A stretch of DNA of 64,000 bases from Gluconacetobacter diazotrophicus PA1 5 (GTDB lineage Bacteria; Pseudomonadota; Alphaproteobacteria; Acetobacterales; Acetobacteraceae), in NCBI RefSeq assembly GCF_000021325.1, contig NC_011365.1, forward strand, positions 3,376,001-3,440,000, read 5' to 3'. Position 1 is the stretch's first letter; every line of letters starts with the position of its first letter. Both the position numbers and the translations under genes were made by a program. Below are positions 1 through 9,023 of the stretch, piece after piece. Below the pieces are notes generated by a model. The model saw nothing but the letters and a program-made list of their open reading frames with translations, searched no databases and was not told the origin of the DNA.

Positions 1-1
1 C

Positions 2-181
2 GAGCGGATCGAGAATATCGGCGCGCGGCGCCTGGCGACGGTGCTGGAGCGGCTGCTGGAAGAGGTCTCGTTCACGGCGTCCGACCGTTCGGGCCAGGCG
101 GTGCGCATCACCGCCGCCGACGTGCAGGACAAGGTGGCGCCGCTGGCGCGCAAGGGCGACCTCAGCCGCTTTATTCTTTAA
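2..181 (+). CDS. hslU: ATP-dependent protease ATPase subunit HslU, C-terminal end (partial)
   Basis: Only the last 59 codons are in the window; the gene runs in from the left edge and ends with TAA. The translation holds [15 protein letters not shown] and the terminal DLSRFIL, which match the C-terminus of HslU, the AAA+ unfoldase that feeds substrates to the HslV peptidase in the cytoplasm. In this family the C-terminal tail docks into HslV and activates it, and the Arg-Phe-Ile-Leu end is intact here. hslV is expected just outside the window. The next gene, sufE, follows after 22 bases and may be cotranscribed. Confidence 0.9.
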   Translation, partial: ERIENIGARRLATVLERLLEEVSFTASDRSGQAVRITAADVQDKVAPLARKGDLSRFIL

Positions 182-203
182 ATTACGTGGATCAGATAGC
201 CTT

Positions 204-656
204 ATGACCGAGCCGTTCGTCAGGCCCGAGGACGACACCGCCGCCGAGGCGGTTGCCGTCATCGGCGAGGAACTCGACCTGTTCGATGACTGGATGCAGC
301 GCTACCAGTACATCATCGAACTGGGCCGCAAGCTGCCGCCTTTCCCCCCCGAATGGATGGATGACGCCCATCGCGTACCCGGCTGCCAGAGCCAGGTGTG
401 GCTGGAGGCCAGCAGCCGCGACGGGAAGCTGTTCTTCGCCGGCGCGTCGGATGCTGCCATCGTCTCCGGCCTGGTGGCGCTGCTGCTGCGGGTCTATTCG
501 GGCCGGTCGGCGGAGGAGATCCTGTCGACCGAGCCGGGCTTCCTGCGCGATCTCGGACTGGTGCAGGCGCTGTCCACCAACCGGGGAAACGGGGTGGAGG
601 CGATGGCGCGCGCCATCCGGCACGCGGCGTCCCAGATATCAGGAAGCGGTGCGTAG
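204..656 (+). CDS. sufE: SufE family cysteine desulfuration protein
   Basis: A 150-residue SufE-type sulfur acceptor. It takes persulfide sulfur from the SufS cysteine desulfurase and hands it to the SufBCD scaffold for Fe-S cluster assembly in the cytoplasm. The sequence has the family core, with Cys61 in GCQSQVW as the expected persulfide-carrying residue and Asp/Leu-rich helices before it. Length is typical (about 140-150). It lies 22 bases after hslU on the same strand and no other suf gene is near, so it looks detached from a suf operon. Its last 18 bases overlap the end of the convergent MFS gene. Fe-S demand in this window is high (AldG, CysH, CysI). Confidence 0.9.
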   Translation: MTEPFVRPEDDTAAEAVAVIGEELDLFDDWMQRYQYIIELGRKLPPFPPEWMDDAHRVPGCQSQVWLEASSRDGKLFFAGASDAAIVSGLVALLLRVYSGRSAEEILSTEPGFLRDLGLVQALSTNRGNGVEAMARAIRHAASQISGSGA

Positions 657-2021
657 CGCCGCACCGGCCGTGCGGTCCATGCGCAGGTAGCGCGGGATCG
701 ACAGGGCCAGCGGGATGGCGACGATCAGGAACGCCCAGTGGAAATCGGCTGGGACGAAGGCGTCGGTGGCCGGGTGTTCGCCCCGCAGGGTGGCGACGGC
801 GCGCAGCGTCAGCGCCGCGAAGGCCACGCCCAGCCCGATGCAGATCTGCCGGGTGACGCTGAGCAGCGTGCTGGCCGCGCCTTTTTCACGATTGCCGATA
901 TCGGCGTAGCCCAGCGTGGCCAGCAGCGTGTACTGCATGGACCGTGTGACCCCGCAGCCCAGCAGCACCAGCAGCAGGATCGCGACCGGCGTCGCCGGGA
1001 CCATCGCCCCCGCCAGCAGGACGAACAGCACACTCAGCCCCGCGTTCACCGCCGCCGTGGTGCGGAAGCCGAAGCGGTCCAGGATGCGCGTCGTGAACAT
1101 CTTCATGCCCAGGTTGCCGAAGGCGAAGGCCAGCATCAGCGACCCGGCGTGAAAGGCCGTCAGCCCGAACCCTACCTGCAACAGCAGCGGCACCAGATAG
1201 GGGATGGCGTCGATGGTGAAGCGGCTGAGCGTGCCGGCCAGCACGGTGACGGCGAAGGTCGGATGCCGCATCAGCCGGAAATCCAGCAGCGGATGGTCCT
1301 GCCCCGCCGCGTGGCGCAGCGTGGCCGCGCCCAGCAGCAGGCCGGCCACGAACAGCGCCCCCGCCAGGACCAGGCTGGCCTGGGTGTTGCTGGCCAGTTC
1401 CGTGCCCAGCAGGATCGCGGTCAGCGACAGGCCGCCCAGCACGAAGCCGCCCCAGTCCATCGGCCGGCGCTCGCCGAACTGCTGGGGCACCACGGCGAAG
1501 ATGACGCCCAGCACCACCAGCCCCAGCGGCACGTTGATGAAGAAGATCCAGTGCCAGGTGGCGAACGTCACGATCATGCCGCCGACCGTCGGCCCCACCA
1601 CCGGGGCCACCACCGCCGGCCAGGTGATGGTGGAAATCGCCTGGATCATCCGGCTGGTTTCGGTGTTGCGCACCACGATGAACCGGCCGACCGGCACCAT
1701 CATCGCCCCGCCCAGGCCCTGCAGCACGCGGGCGGCGACGAACTGGTCCACGCTGCCCGCGAACCCGCACAGGACCGAGGCCGCGGTGAAGACCACGACC
1801 GCGCTGGCGAAGACCGTGCGCGACCCGAACCGGTCGGCCGCCCAGCCGCTGATCGGGATGAAGACCGCCAGCGTCAGCATATAGGCGGTCATGCCCAGGC
1901 TGATTTCGTTCGGCCCCACATGGAAGGACCGCGCCATGGACGGTAGCGCCGTCGCGATGATCGTGGAGTCCAGATACTCCATGAAGAACGTGGCGGCGAC
2001 GATATAGGGCAGCAGGGTCAT
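639..2021 (-). CDS. MFS transporter, DHA2 (EmrB/QacA) type
   Basis: A 460-residue inner-membrane permease with many hydrophobic segments, the MFS loop 2-3 motif (GWAADRFGSR) and the motif C region of drug:H+ antiporters (AVVAPVVGPTVGG). I start it at MTLLPYIVAATFF rather than 20 codons upstream, because the upstream part is Cys/Pro-rich and runs into the previous gene. It sits 13 bases after aldH on the same strand, so it is probably the fourth gene of the ald operon. That suggests, as inference only, export of an acid or aldehyde linked to aldehyde oxidation. Substrate cannot be read from sequence; generic multidrug efflux is equally possible. Confidence 0.85.
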   Translation of the reverse strand: MTLLPYIVAATFFMEYLDSTIIATALPSMARSFHVGPNEISLGMTAYMLTLAVFIPISGWAADRFGSRTVFASAVVVFTAASVLCGFAGSVDQFVAARVLQGLGGAMMVPVGRFIVVRNTETSRMIQAISTITWPAVVAPVVGPTVGGMIVTFATWHWIFFINVPLGLVVLGVIFAVVPQQFGERRPMDWGGFVLGGLSLTAILLGTELASNTQASLVLAGALFVAGLLLGAATLRHAAGQDHPLLDFRLMRHPTFAVTVLAGTLSRFTIDAIPYLVPLLLQVGFGLTAFHAGSLMLAFAFGNLGMKMFTTRILDRFGFRTTAAVNAGLSVLFVLLAGAMVPATPVAILLLVLLGCGVTRSMQYTLLATLGYADIGNREKGAASTLLSVTRQICIGLGVAFAALTLRAVATLRGEHPATDAFVPADFHWAFLIVAIPLALSIPRYLRMDRTAGAALRTAS

Positions 2022-2034
2022 GGCGCGGCCGGTT

Positions 2035-4359
2035 TCAGGTTGATGCGGTGCCGTTCCTGCTCCGCAGGGCATGCAGCACATCCGCCGGACGGATGGGCAG
2101 GTGGCGCATCCGCACCCCGACGGCGTTGAAGATAGCGTTCCCGATGGCCGGGGCCACGACCGTGGTGCCGGGCTCGCCCAGGCCCGTCGGCTTTTCGGTG
2201 CTGGGCAGGAATTCGATATCCATCTCCGGCACGTCGGCGATGCGCAGGGGGGTATAGGTGTCCAGGTTGCGGTCGCGGGGCAGGCCGTTGACGATTTCCG
2301 ATCCCTCGAACAGCGCCATGCTCAGCCCCCACAGGGCCGCGCCCTCGGTCTGTGCCCGCGCGCCGTCGGGATCGACGATGGTGCCGGCATCGACGACGAT
2401 GGTCAGCTTCTGGCAGCGTACGATCCCCGTCGCGCGGTCCACATGGACCTGCGCGCAGCAGGCGATCCAGGTCGGCATGCCGCGTTCCTGGCCGAATGTC
2501 GTGGCGATGCCCAGGCCGGTATCGGCGGGCAGGGCACGCCCCCAGCCGGCCTTTTCGGCCACGCGGCGGACCACGGCGGCCTGGCGCAGCGCGCCGCCGG
2601 TGGAATCCGGCGCCTGGCCCTTGTTGCGGCCGGCGCCCGTCAGATGGTCCAGCCGGAACTGGACGGCGTCACGGCCCTGGGCGTGCGCGATTTCGTCCCA
2701 GCTGGATTCCAGTCCCCAACTGGTCCAGCCCGGGCTGACCGATCGCAGCCAGCCGGGGCGGAAGGTCCGGTTGGCCAGGTCGTTGGACAGGGCGCGGACG
2801 CGGAAGGCGCCGACCTCGTACCAATGGTCGCCGCCGGCGATGGCGAACGGGTCGTACTTCTTGCCGTCCACGCCCTTGGACATGAAGGCGGCGGCCATGA
2901 CCTGCGTCGGCCAGCCGGCCGAGGCGTGGTACTCCATCGCCGTGATGGCGTGCTTGCCGTTGAAGGCCACCCGCACGCGCTGGATGGAGGGCGAGCGGAA
3001 GGAATCGAACTGCATGTCGTCCGACCGGGTCAGGATCAGCTTGACCGGCTTGCCGCCCAGCGCCTTCGACGCCAGGGCGGCGGGGATCATGTAGTCGCCG
3101 TTCAGGCGGCGGCCGAACCCGCCGCCCAGCAGGTAGCTGCGCAGGACGATCTTGTCCTCCGGTCGCTCCAGGGCCTTGGCCAGGGTCGGCAGGATCAGCG
3201 ACTGCCACTGGTTGCCGGCATGGATCTCGAAGATGCCGTCCTTCTCGAACGCCAGGGCGTTGGTGGGTTCCAGCTGGTAATGCAGCACCGAGGCGCAGGT
3301 GTAGTCCTGCGCGAAGGTCGTGGCGGCGGCGGCGAAGGCGGCATCGACGCCGGGATCGTCGAACACCATCACGCCGCCATCCTTGCGGTCGATCTGCGCG
3401 CGCCCGTGATCGATGACGTCCTGTTCCGAGACATGGACGGCATCGCCCGGTGCCCAGTCGACCTTCAGCAGGTCGGCGGCACGGATCGCGGCGGTATAGG
3501 TGCTGGCGACGGCGACGACCCAGCCCTGCACGACGCCGGACGGGTCATCGAGTTCGATGTAGCGCTGATAGCCCTTGACCGTCCGCGCGGCGCTGTCATC
3601 GACCGAACGGACGCGGGAACCGTAACGGGTGGGCGGCATTTTCGGCCGGGCATAGACCATCCCCTCGACCCGCGCGTCGATGCCGTAGATCGCCGTGCCG
3701 TTGGTCTTGGGCGGAATGTCCAGCGCCTTCAGCGTGTCGTTGCCGACCAGGCGCCGTTCGGACGCCGGCTTCAGCGGCAGCTTGGCCATTTCGTCGGGCG
3801 TGAAGCTGTGCGACGGATGGGCGCGCGCCACGATGTCGCCGTAGCTGATGCTGCGGCTGCCGGCCACGACCATGCCGTCGCGGGTGATGCACTGGCCGGG
3901 CGCCACGCCCAGCAGGCCGGCCCCGGCCTCGGTCAGCGCGATGCGGGCCGCGGCGCCCGCCTGGCGGAAGACGTCCCATGTCATCCAGACCGACCAGCTT
4001 CCGCCCGTGACCATCAGGCCCCATTTCGGGTCGCTGTCGACATAGTTGATGCGCACGCGGTTCCAGTCCGCGTCCATCTCGTCCGCGATGATCCGCGCCA
4101 GGGCGGAACCGATATGCTGGCCCATCTCGGCCCGGATGATGTTGACGGTCACGGTGCCGTCCGGGGCGATGGCGCACCAGATCGTGGGTTCGAACGCGCC
4201 GTTGCCGGGAAGGCCGGCAGCGGGGAACTGTTCCGCCGCGCGCGCCGCCGGGAAGCCGAACAGGGCGCCCGCGCCGCCCGCCGCGATCATCAGGAAGCCC
4301 CGGCGCGACATCTGCCCCGTCGCGCCGCCGCGCTTGTCCATCTGGCTCAGCCTACCCAT
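2035..4359 (-). CDS. aldH: Membrane-bound aldehyde dehydrogenase, molybdopterin large subunit
   Basis: A 774-residue catalytic subunit of the acetic acid bacterial aldehyde dehydrogenase, which oxidises acetaldehyde and other aldehydes to acids on the periplasmic side. It belongs to the molybdopterin (xanthine oxidase) superfamily. A twin-arginine signal (SRRGFLMIAAGG, about residues 19-30) precedes a long body with cofactor-contact segments such as GGGFGRRLNGD and GEPGTTVV. Long stretches match the remembered Gluconacetobacter/Komagataeibacter large subunit (MGQHIG, KWGLMVTGGSWS, SVSPGWTSWG). It overlaps aldG by 8 bases and follows it, as in the known three-gene operons. The isoquinoline oxidoreductase IorB-type annotation is the usual generic name for such proteins, but the tri-haem cytochrome partner argues for aldehyde dehydrogenase. 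Confidence 0.9.
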   Translation of the reverse strand: MGRLSQMDKRGGATGQMSRRGFLMIAAGGAGALFGFPAARAAEQFPAAGLPGNGAFEPTIWCAIAPDGTVTVNIIRAEMGQHIGSALARIIADEMDADWNRVRINYVDSDPKWGLMVTGGSWSVWMTWDVFRQAGAAARIALTEAGAGLLGVAPGQCITRDGMVVAGSRSISYGDIVARAHPSHSFTPDEMAKLPLKPASERRLVGNDTLKALDIPPKTNGTAIYGIDARVEGMVYARPKMPPTRYGSRVRSVDDSAARTVKGYQRYIELDDPSGVVQGWVVAVASTYTAAIRAADLLKVDWAPGDAVHVSEQDVIDHGRAQIDRKDGGVMVFDDPGVDAAFAAAATTFAQDYTCASVLHYQLEPTNALAFEKDGIFEIHAGNQWQSLILPTLAKALERPEDKIVLRSYLLGGGFGRRLNGDYMIPAALASKALGGKPVKLILTRSDDMQFDSFRSPSIQRVRVAFNGKHAITAMEYHASAGWPTQVMAAAFMSKGVDGKKYDPFAIAGGDHWYEVGAFRVRALSNDLANRTFRPGWLRSVSPGWTSWGLESSWDEIAHAQGRDAVQFRLDHLTGAGRNKGQAPDSTGGALRQAAVVRRVAEKAGWGRALPADTGLGIATTFGQERGMPTWIACCAQVHVDRATGIVRCQKLTIVVDAGTIVDPDGARAQTEGAALWGLSMALFEGSEIVNGLPRDRNLDTYTPLRIADVPEMDIEFLPSTEKPTGLGEPGTTVVAPAIGNAIFNAVGVRMRHLPIRPADVLHALRSRNGTAST

Positions 4360-4825
4360 TGGACGGTTCCTCCCGCATGGCCAGGGCGGCCTTCTTGATG
4401 GCGTCGCGAATGCGGATATAGGTCATGCAGCGGCAGAGCGAGCCGCCCATGACCGCGTCGATGTCCTCGTCCGTCGGGTTCGGGTAGTCGCGCAGCAGGC
4501 TCGCGGCCTGCATGATCTGTCCCGACTGGCAGTAGCCGCATTGCGGGACCTGCAGGTCCTTCCATGCCTCCTGCAGCGGATGGGCGCCCGCCGGGTCCAG
4601 CCCTTCGATGGTCGTGATGTCCGCCCCCTGCACGGCGACGACCGGCGTGATGCAGGACCGGGTGGCGCGGCCGCCGACATGGACGGTGCAGGCACCGCAC
4701 ATGCCGATGCCGCAGCCGAACTTGGTGCCGGTCAGTCCGATTTCATCGCGGATGACCCACAGCAGCGGGGTGTCATCCGGCACGTCGACGGACACGTCAT
4801 GGCCGTTGAGGCGAAAAGTCGTCAT
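4352..4825 (-). CDS. aldG: Aldehyde dehydrogenase, 2Fe-2S small subunit
   Basis: A 157-residue iron-sulfur subunit. It carries the two [2Fe-2S] cluster motifs of the xanthine oxidase family: a plant-ferredoxin-type set (CGIGMCGAC followed by a Cys some 13 residues later) and the C-terminal pair CGYC and CRC. It relays electrons from the molybdopterin in AldH to the haems of AldF. No signal peptide is visible, so it presumably rides out of the cell with AldH, whose Tat signal fits export of a folded complex. It starts 21 bases after aldF and overlaps aldH by 8 bases, so translation is likely coupled. Confidence 0.92.
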   Translation of the reverse strand: MTTFRLNGHDVSVDVPDDTPLLWVIRDEIGLTGTKFGCGIGMCGACTVHVGGRATRSCITPVVAVQGADITTIEGLDPAGAHPLQEAWKDLQVPQCGYCQSGQIMQAASLLRDYPNPTDEDIDAVMGGSLCRCMTYIRIRDAIKKAALAMREEPSNG

Positions 4826-4846
4826 GTCGGGGCTCCGTCTGTCATC

Positions 4847-6175
4847 TCAATGAGAGGCCGCGACCGGTGGCGCGGGCAATGTCGAGCGTACGGCGGCAGC
4901 CTTCTTCTCCAGGTCGGTCCAGGGGGGCAGCGTGGTGCGCGTGCGCCGCAGATAGGCGGCCAGCCGCGCCAGGTCGGCGTCGGTCAGGGAATGGTAGAAG
5001 CTGGGCATGGTGATCCCGGCCTGTCCTTCCGCGGTGCCGATGCCGCGCAGGACGACCTGGTACAGGTTGGTCGGTTCCGACAGCCACAGCGCGTTGTTCA
5101 GCGCCAGGTCCGGGCGTCCCGGCACCGGCTGTGCGCCGGTATTGGCATGGCAGGCGGCGCAGGCGCCGGCATACAGCCTGGCGTCCGGATCGGTCTGCGG
5201 CCCGGTCAGGTCGCGGGTCGAACTGGCCATCGCGGCGGTCAGGCGCGCGCTATCGCCGCCCTGCCGGCTGGCAGCGTGGTCCAGGTCGGCCAGATAGACC
5301 GCGATGGCCCGCACGTCGGATTCCGGCATCTCGCTCAGCCCGCCATGCACGACGGGGGACATCGGTCCGGCCGCGCTGCCGTGCAGCGGGGCGACGCCGT
5401 AGCGCAGGTAGCTGAAGAACTCGTTCTCGGTCCACGTGACCGGGGTGGGGTTGGTCGCGTTCAGCGGCGGGGCGATCCAGTTATCGACCGGCGCGCCGTC
5501 ATAGGCGGCGTCCGACTTCTCGGCCCCCAGCATGTTGCGCGGCGTGTGGCACGCGCCGCAGTGGCTCAGCCCCTCGGCCAGGTAGGCGCCGCGATTCCAT
5601 TGCGCGTCATGTGCCGGATCAGGCCGGTAGACGCCCGGATGCAGGAACAGCAGTTTCCACCCGCCCTGGAACAGGCGGATGTTGGCGGGGAAGGGAACCG
5701 TGTTCTCGCGCTTTTGCGCATGGACCGGCGGCCGCGTCATCAGGAACGCGTACACGTCGGCGATGTCGCCGTCGGTCATGTGCGTGAAATGGTCGAACGG
5801 GAAGGCGGGGAACAGGTTCGCGCCGTCGCGCGATACGCCGTGGCGCATGGCGCGGGTGAAGGCCGCCAGCGACCAGCGTCCGATACCGGTTTCGGGGTCG
5901 GGGGTGATGTTGCTGGAATGGATGGTGCCGAACGGCGTGGCCATGGCGTAGTCGCCGGCCAGGGGCGCGCCCTGCTGGCCGTCGCGGCGGGTATGGCATT
6001 CCGCGCAGTAACCCCCGGCCGCCAGCACGCGGCCCCGTTCGATGCTGGCGGTGTCGAAACTGCCGGCCGTGGGGGGAGCGACCGGGGCGATGGCGGGATG
6101 CCAGGCAATGGCCAGGAAACCCGCGCCCGCGACGACCCCGATACCGGTAAGTGCCGCGACGATGCGTCCGATCAC
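4847..6175 (-). CDS. aldF: Aldehyde dehydrogenase, tri-haem cytochrome c subunit
   Basis: A 442-residue membrane-anchored cytochrome with three CxxCH haem c motifs (CAECH, CGACH, CAACH), the number expected for the Ald and Adh cytochrome subunits of acetic acid bacteria. An N-terminal hydrophobic segment (IVAALTGIGVVAGAGFLAIAW) acts as signal or anchor. It accepts electrons from AldG and passes them to ubiquinone. The start codon is GTG. It is the first gene of aldF-aldG-aldH-MFS and lies about 180 bases downstream of gcd on the same strand. Adh-type alcohol dehydrogenase cytochrome subunits look similar; the adjacent molybdopterin and 2Fe-2S genes settle it as Ald. Confidence 0.9.
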   Translation of the reverse strand: MIGRIVAALTGIGVVAGAGFLAIAWHPAIAPVAPPTAGSFDTASIERGRVLAAGGYCAECHTRRDGQQGAPLAGDYAMATPFGTIHSSNITPDPETGIGRWSLAAFTRAMRHGVSRDGANLFPAFPFDHFTHMTDGDIADVYAFLMTRPPVHAQKRENTVPFPANIRLFQGGWKLLFLHPGVYRPDPAHDAQWNRGAYLAEGLSHCGACHTPRNMLGAEKSDAAYDGAPVDNWIAPPLNATNPTPVTWTENEFFSYLRYGVAPLHGSAAGPMSPVVHGGLSEMPESDVRAIAVYLADLDHAASRQGGDSARLTAAMASSTRDLTGPQTDPDARLYAGACAACHANTGAQPVPGRPDLALNNALWLSEPTNLYQVVLRGIGTAEGQAGITMPSFYHSLTDADLARLAAYLRRTRTTLPPWTDLEKKAAAVRSTLPAPPVAASH

Positions 6176-6319
6176 GATTGTCCTGCGGACGGGAAAAGCA
6201 TGCCGTCACCCTTCTGTCGTTGTGCTGTCAGGCAGGTCCGCCCTGTTTCATGTACCGGACCGAAGGGGGGAAAGCATCACCCGTCCGGGATGAATGTCTT
6301 CACATATCCGATAGATAGG

Positions 6320-6350
6320 CCCGCCCGCAATCCGGGGGATCGCGGGCGGG
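6320..6350 (-). terminator. GC-rich hairpin just after gcd
   Basis: A perfect 9-bp inverted repeat (CCCGCCCGC / GCGGGCGGG) with a 13-base loop lies 8 bases beyond the gcd stop codon. There is no clean U run after it on the minus strand, so it may be a weak intrinsic terminator or an mRNA 3' stabiliser between gcd and the ald operon. Confidence 0.45.
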
Positions 6351-6357
6351 GTATGCG

Positions 6358-8760
6358 TCAGTGGGCTTCGGGCAGGGCGTAGGCCACCACGTAATCGCCC
6401 AGCTTGGTGCCGAACGACCCGTGACCGCCATCGGCCGTCACGATGAACTGGCGGCCACCCACGGCGTAGGTCATCGGCGTGGACTGGCCACCCGCCGGCA
6501 GGCGGTCCTGCCAGAGCTGGCGGCCCGTGGTGACGTCATACGCGCGGATATAGAAATCCGCCGTCGAGGTCAGGAAGGCCACGCCACCCGCCGTCGTCAG
6601 CGGTCCGCCCAGGCTGGGCACGCCCAGCTTGAAGGGGATCGGCAGCGGCGCGCTGTCGCGGATCGTGCCGTTGCGGTGCATCCACACGATGGTGTTGGTC
6701 TTCAGGTCGATCCCGGCCATGAAGCCCCAGGCCGGCTTCTTGCACGGCAGGCCCAGCGGCGACAGGAACGGGCTGAGCGTCACGCCGTACGGCACGCCGA
6801 ACATCGGCTGCACCCCCGTTTCCGAGCCCGAGGGCTGCGAGGCGTCGGGCGACGCCGGGTTGTTCGGGCCGCGCGGGATCAGGCGCGAGACGAACGGGAT
6901 CGCGATCGGGTTGGCGATGGCGATCTGGCGCACCGGATCGACGGCCAGCCCGCCCCATTCGAACATGCCCAGGTTGCCCGGGAACACCAGCGTGCCCTGC
7001 AGCGACGGCGGGGTGAACGGCCCGTCATAGCGAAGCTGGTGGAACATGATCCGGCACATCAGCTGGTCGAACATGGTGCCGCCCCACATGTCCGCGCCCG
7101 TCAGGTTGTTCTTGGGGCGGAAGGTCAGCTCCGAGAAGGGCTGCGTGGGCGAAAGGTGGTCGCCCGGGGCCGGGCCCTGGGGCACCCGCGTTTCGGGCGC
7201 CGGCACGATCGGGGTGCCGGTGCGGCGGTCCAGGACGAAGATGTTGCCGGTCTTGGCCGGGGCGTACAGCGCGGGGACGATGTCGCCGCCGGCGGTGCGG
7301 ACGTCCACCAGGCTGGGCTGGGCCGGGATGTCCATGTCCCAAAGGTCATGGTGCACGGTCTGGTACGACCAGGCCAGCTTGCCGGTATCGGCGTTCAGCG
7401 CCAGGATCGAGCTGGCATAGCGTTCGGCGTCCGCCCCGCGATTGCCGCCCCAGATGTCCGGCGTCTGCACGCCCATCGGGATGAAGATCAGGTTCAGCTT
7501 GGGGTCGTAGGACGACACGATCCACGAATTGGGCGAATTGCCGACGAAATGGTGGGTGTCGGACGGCATTTCGTTCGGGTCCGGATTGCCCGCGTCGAAC
7601 ACCCAGACCAGCCGGCCGGTATAGACGTCGAAGCCGCGCGTGACGCCCGAGGGTTCGTGCGTCGAGTAATTGTCCATCACCGCGCCGGAGACGATCACCA
7701 TCTTGTCGGTGACGACCGGCGGCGAGGTCGCTTCGAAGAAGCCGGCCGTCTTGACGACTTCGCCGGCCTTCAGGTCCACCATGCCGTCATCGCCGAAATT
7801 GTGGCAGCGTTCGCCGGTTTCGGCGTCCAGGGCGAACAGGCGCCCGTCATTGGTGGGCAGGAAGATGCGGTGCCCGCAATCGACCGGCGCCTGCGCCCCG
7901 TCGATCGTCTCGGCCCCCTGCGCGGTCTCGTGGTACGATACGCCGCGGCAGGTCATGTGCTGGAAGGTGGAGTTATAGGTCAGCTTGGGGTCGAACTTCC
8001 ACTTCAGCTTGCCCGTCGCGGCGTCCAGCGCGAACAGGATCTGGTGCGGCGAGCACAGGTACACTGTGTCGCGGATCTTGATCGGCGTCGTTTCGTCCGT
8101 GAACTCGCCCGGATCGTGCGGGCCCTTCACATCGCCGGTGCGGAAGGTCCAGGCCACCTTCAGGTTATGCACGTTGTCCGGCGTGATCTGCTTCAGCGGG
8201 CTGAACCGGTCGCCGAAGCCGGTGCGGCCGTAGGCCTGCCAGTCCTCGTCCGGGATTTCGCCGGCATCGCCCGGGGTGGGGGCGTTCTGCGCGACCTGGG
8301 GCAGGCTGCCCGCGATATCCTGCGGGTCCTGCGTCAGGGCGGCGACGACCACGACCACGGCCGCGCCCACGGCCAGGCCTAGCGGCACCTGGGCGGCCCG
8401 GCTGGGCGGCGCCAGGTCGCGCGTGCCCAGGTTGCGGGTGATGGGCGGCAGCATCAGCCAGATGCCCAGCGGAACCAGGATGTCGCCGCGCGGTGCCAGC
8501 GCCCAGAAATCGAGCCCGACCTCACCCACGGCCCAGACCATGGTGCCGATCAGCAGGGCCGCGTAGACCCATAGGGCCTCCTGCCGGCGGCGCAGCAGCA
8601 GTACTGCCGTCACCAGCAGTAGAGCGCCGGCAATGAGGTAGTAGAGCGATCCGCCCAGAGCGGTCAGCCAGATGCCCCCCGCCAGCAGATACAGCCCGAC
8701 CAAGGCATAGACTACAGCGGTGATCGCGAGCACGGGCCGCAACCCTTGTTTAATATTCAT
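6358..8760 (-). CDS. gcd: Membrane-bound PQQ-dependent glucose dehydrogenase
   Basis: An 800-residue quinoprotein that oxidises D-glucose to glucono-lactone at the outer face of the inner membrane and feeds electrons to ubiquinone. About 150 N-terminal residues form some five membrane segments, followed by a large PQQ beta-propeller with repeated GxxxW-type turns (TGKLKWKFD, TGKLAWSYQ, TGRQLWQDR) and the HDLWDMD and GGTMFD motifs of the Gcd family. Length matches the family. The ATG is preceded by AGGA at good spacing. Gluconate made by this enzyme would be the substrate of the GntP permease encoded at 26.4 kb. A 10-bp inverted repeat lies upstream (8814-8848). Confidence 0.95.
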   Translation of the reverse strand: MNIKQGLRPVLAITAVVYALVGLYLLAGGIWLTALGGSLYYLIAGALLLVTAVLLLRRRQEALWVYAALLIGTMVWAVGEVGLDFWALAPRGDILVPLGIWLMLPPITRNLGTRDLAPPSRAAQVPLGLAVGAAVVVVVAALTQDPQDIAGSLPQVAQNAPTPGDAGEIPDEDWQAYGRTGFGDRFSPLKQITPDNVHNLKVAWTFRTGDVKGPHDPGEFTDETTPIKIRDTVYLCSPHQILFALDAATGKLKWKFDPKLTYNSTFQHMTCRGVSYHETAQGAETIDGAQAPVDCGHRIFLPTNDGRLFALDAETGERCHNFGDDGMVDLKAGEVVKTAGFFEATSPPVVTDKMVIVSGAVMDNYSTHEPSGVTRGFDVYTGRLVWVFDAGNPDPNEMPSDTHHFVGNSPNSWIVSSYDPKLNLIFIPMGVQTPDIWGGNRGADAERYASSILALNADTGKLAWSYQTVHHDLWDMDIPAQPSLVDVRTAGGDIVPALYAPAKTGNIFVLDRRTGTPIVPAPETRVPQGPAPGDHLSPTQPFSELTFRPKNNLTGADMWGGTMFDQLMCRIMFHQLRYDGPFTPPSLQGTLVFPGNLGMFEWGGLAVDPVRQIAIANPIAIPFVSRLIPRGPNNPASPDASQPSGSETGVQPMFGVPYGVTLSPFLSPLGLPCKKPAWGFMAGIDLKTNTIVWMHRNGTIRDSAPLPIPFKLGVPSLGGPLTTAGGVAFLTSTADFYIRAYDVTTGRQLWQDRLPAGGQSTPMTYAVGGRQFIVTADGGHGSFGTKLGDYVVAYALPEAH

Positions 8761-8813
8761 AGATGTCCTGAATAAATGTTGGGGGCAAATGCAAACTCGT
8801 TGACAAGACCATT

Positions 8814-8848
8814 CCGCCTTGGCGGGTCAAGCTGATGAGCCAAGGCGG
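8814..8848. promoter_or_regulatory. Perfect 10-bp inverted repeat upstream of gcd
   Basis: CCGCCTTGGC and GCCAAGGCGG flank a 15-base spacer, about 54 bases upstream of the gcd ATG. It could be an operator for gcd or a transcript-end hairpin of the gene to its right, but no U tract follows on the minus strand, which favours an operator or mRNA leader structure. Confidence 0.4.
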
Positions 8849-8880
8849 CGACGCACCCGGCCCGCCGGCCGGACCGGCGG

Positions 8881-8911
8881 CCGGCAAGGACGCGTTTTGC
8901 ATCCTTGCCGG
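8881..8911. other. Hairpin between polyol dehydrogenase and gcd
   Basis: A perfect 10-bp stem (CCGGCAAGGA / TCCTTGCCGG) with an 11-base loop, preceded by a second, imperfect GC-rich repeat at about 8858-8882. It lies 113 bases past the stop of the polyol dehydrogenase gene on the minus strand. It may end that transcript, though no U run is present. Together with the 8814 repeat it accounts for most of the 263-base gap 8761-9023, which otherwise shows no gene. Confidence 0.4.
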
Positions 8912-9023
8912 TCATGGCTGCCGGAACGCGGAACGGACCCTTTGGCGGGCAGAACGATTTTCTCGACCTGAACTCGTATTCACATTTTGGTGATATTGGG
9001 ATCGGCCCCCGCTCGATCCCCGG

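Noticed and set aside
2035-4359. Calling the molybdopterin gene isoquinoline 1-oxidoreductase or xanthine dehydrogenase
   Set aside because: The tri-haem cytochrome partner, gene order and close match to acetic acid bacterial aldehyde dehydrogenase favour Ald.
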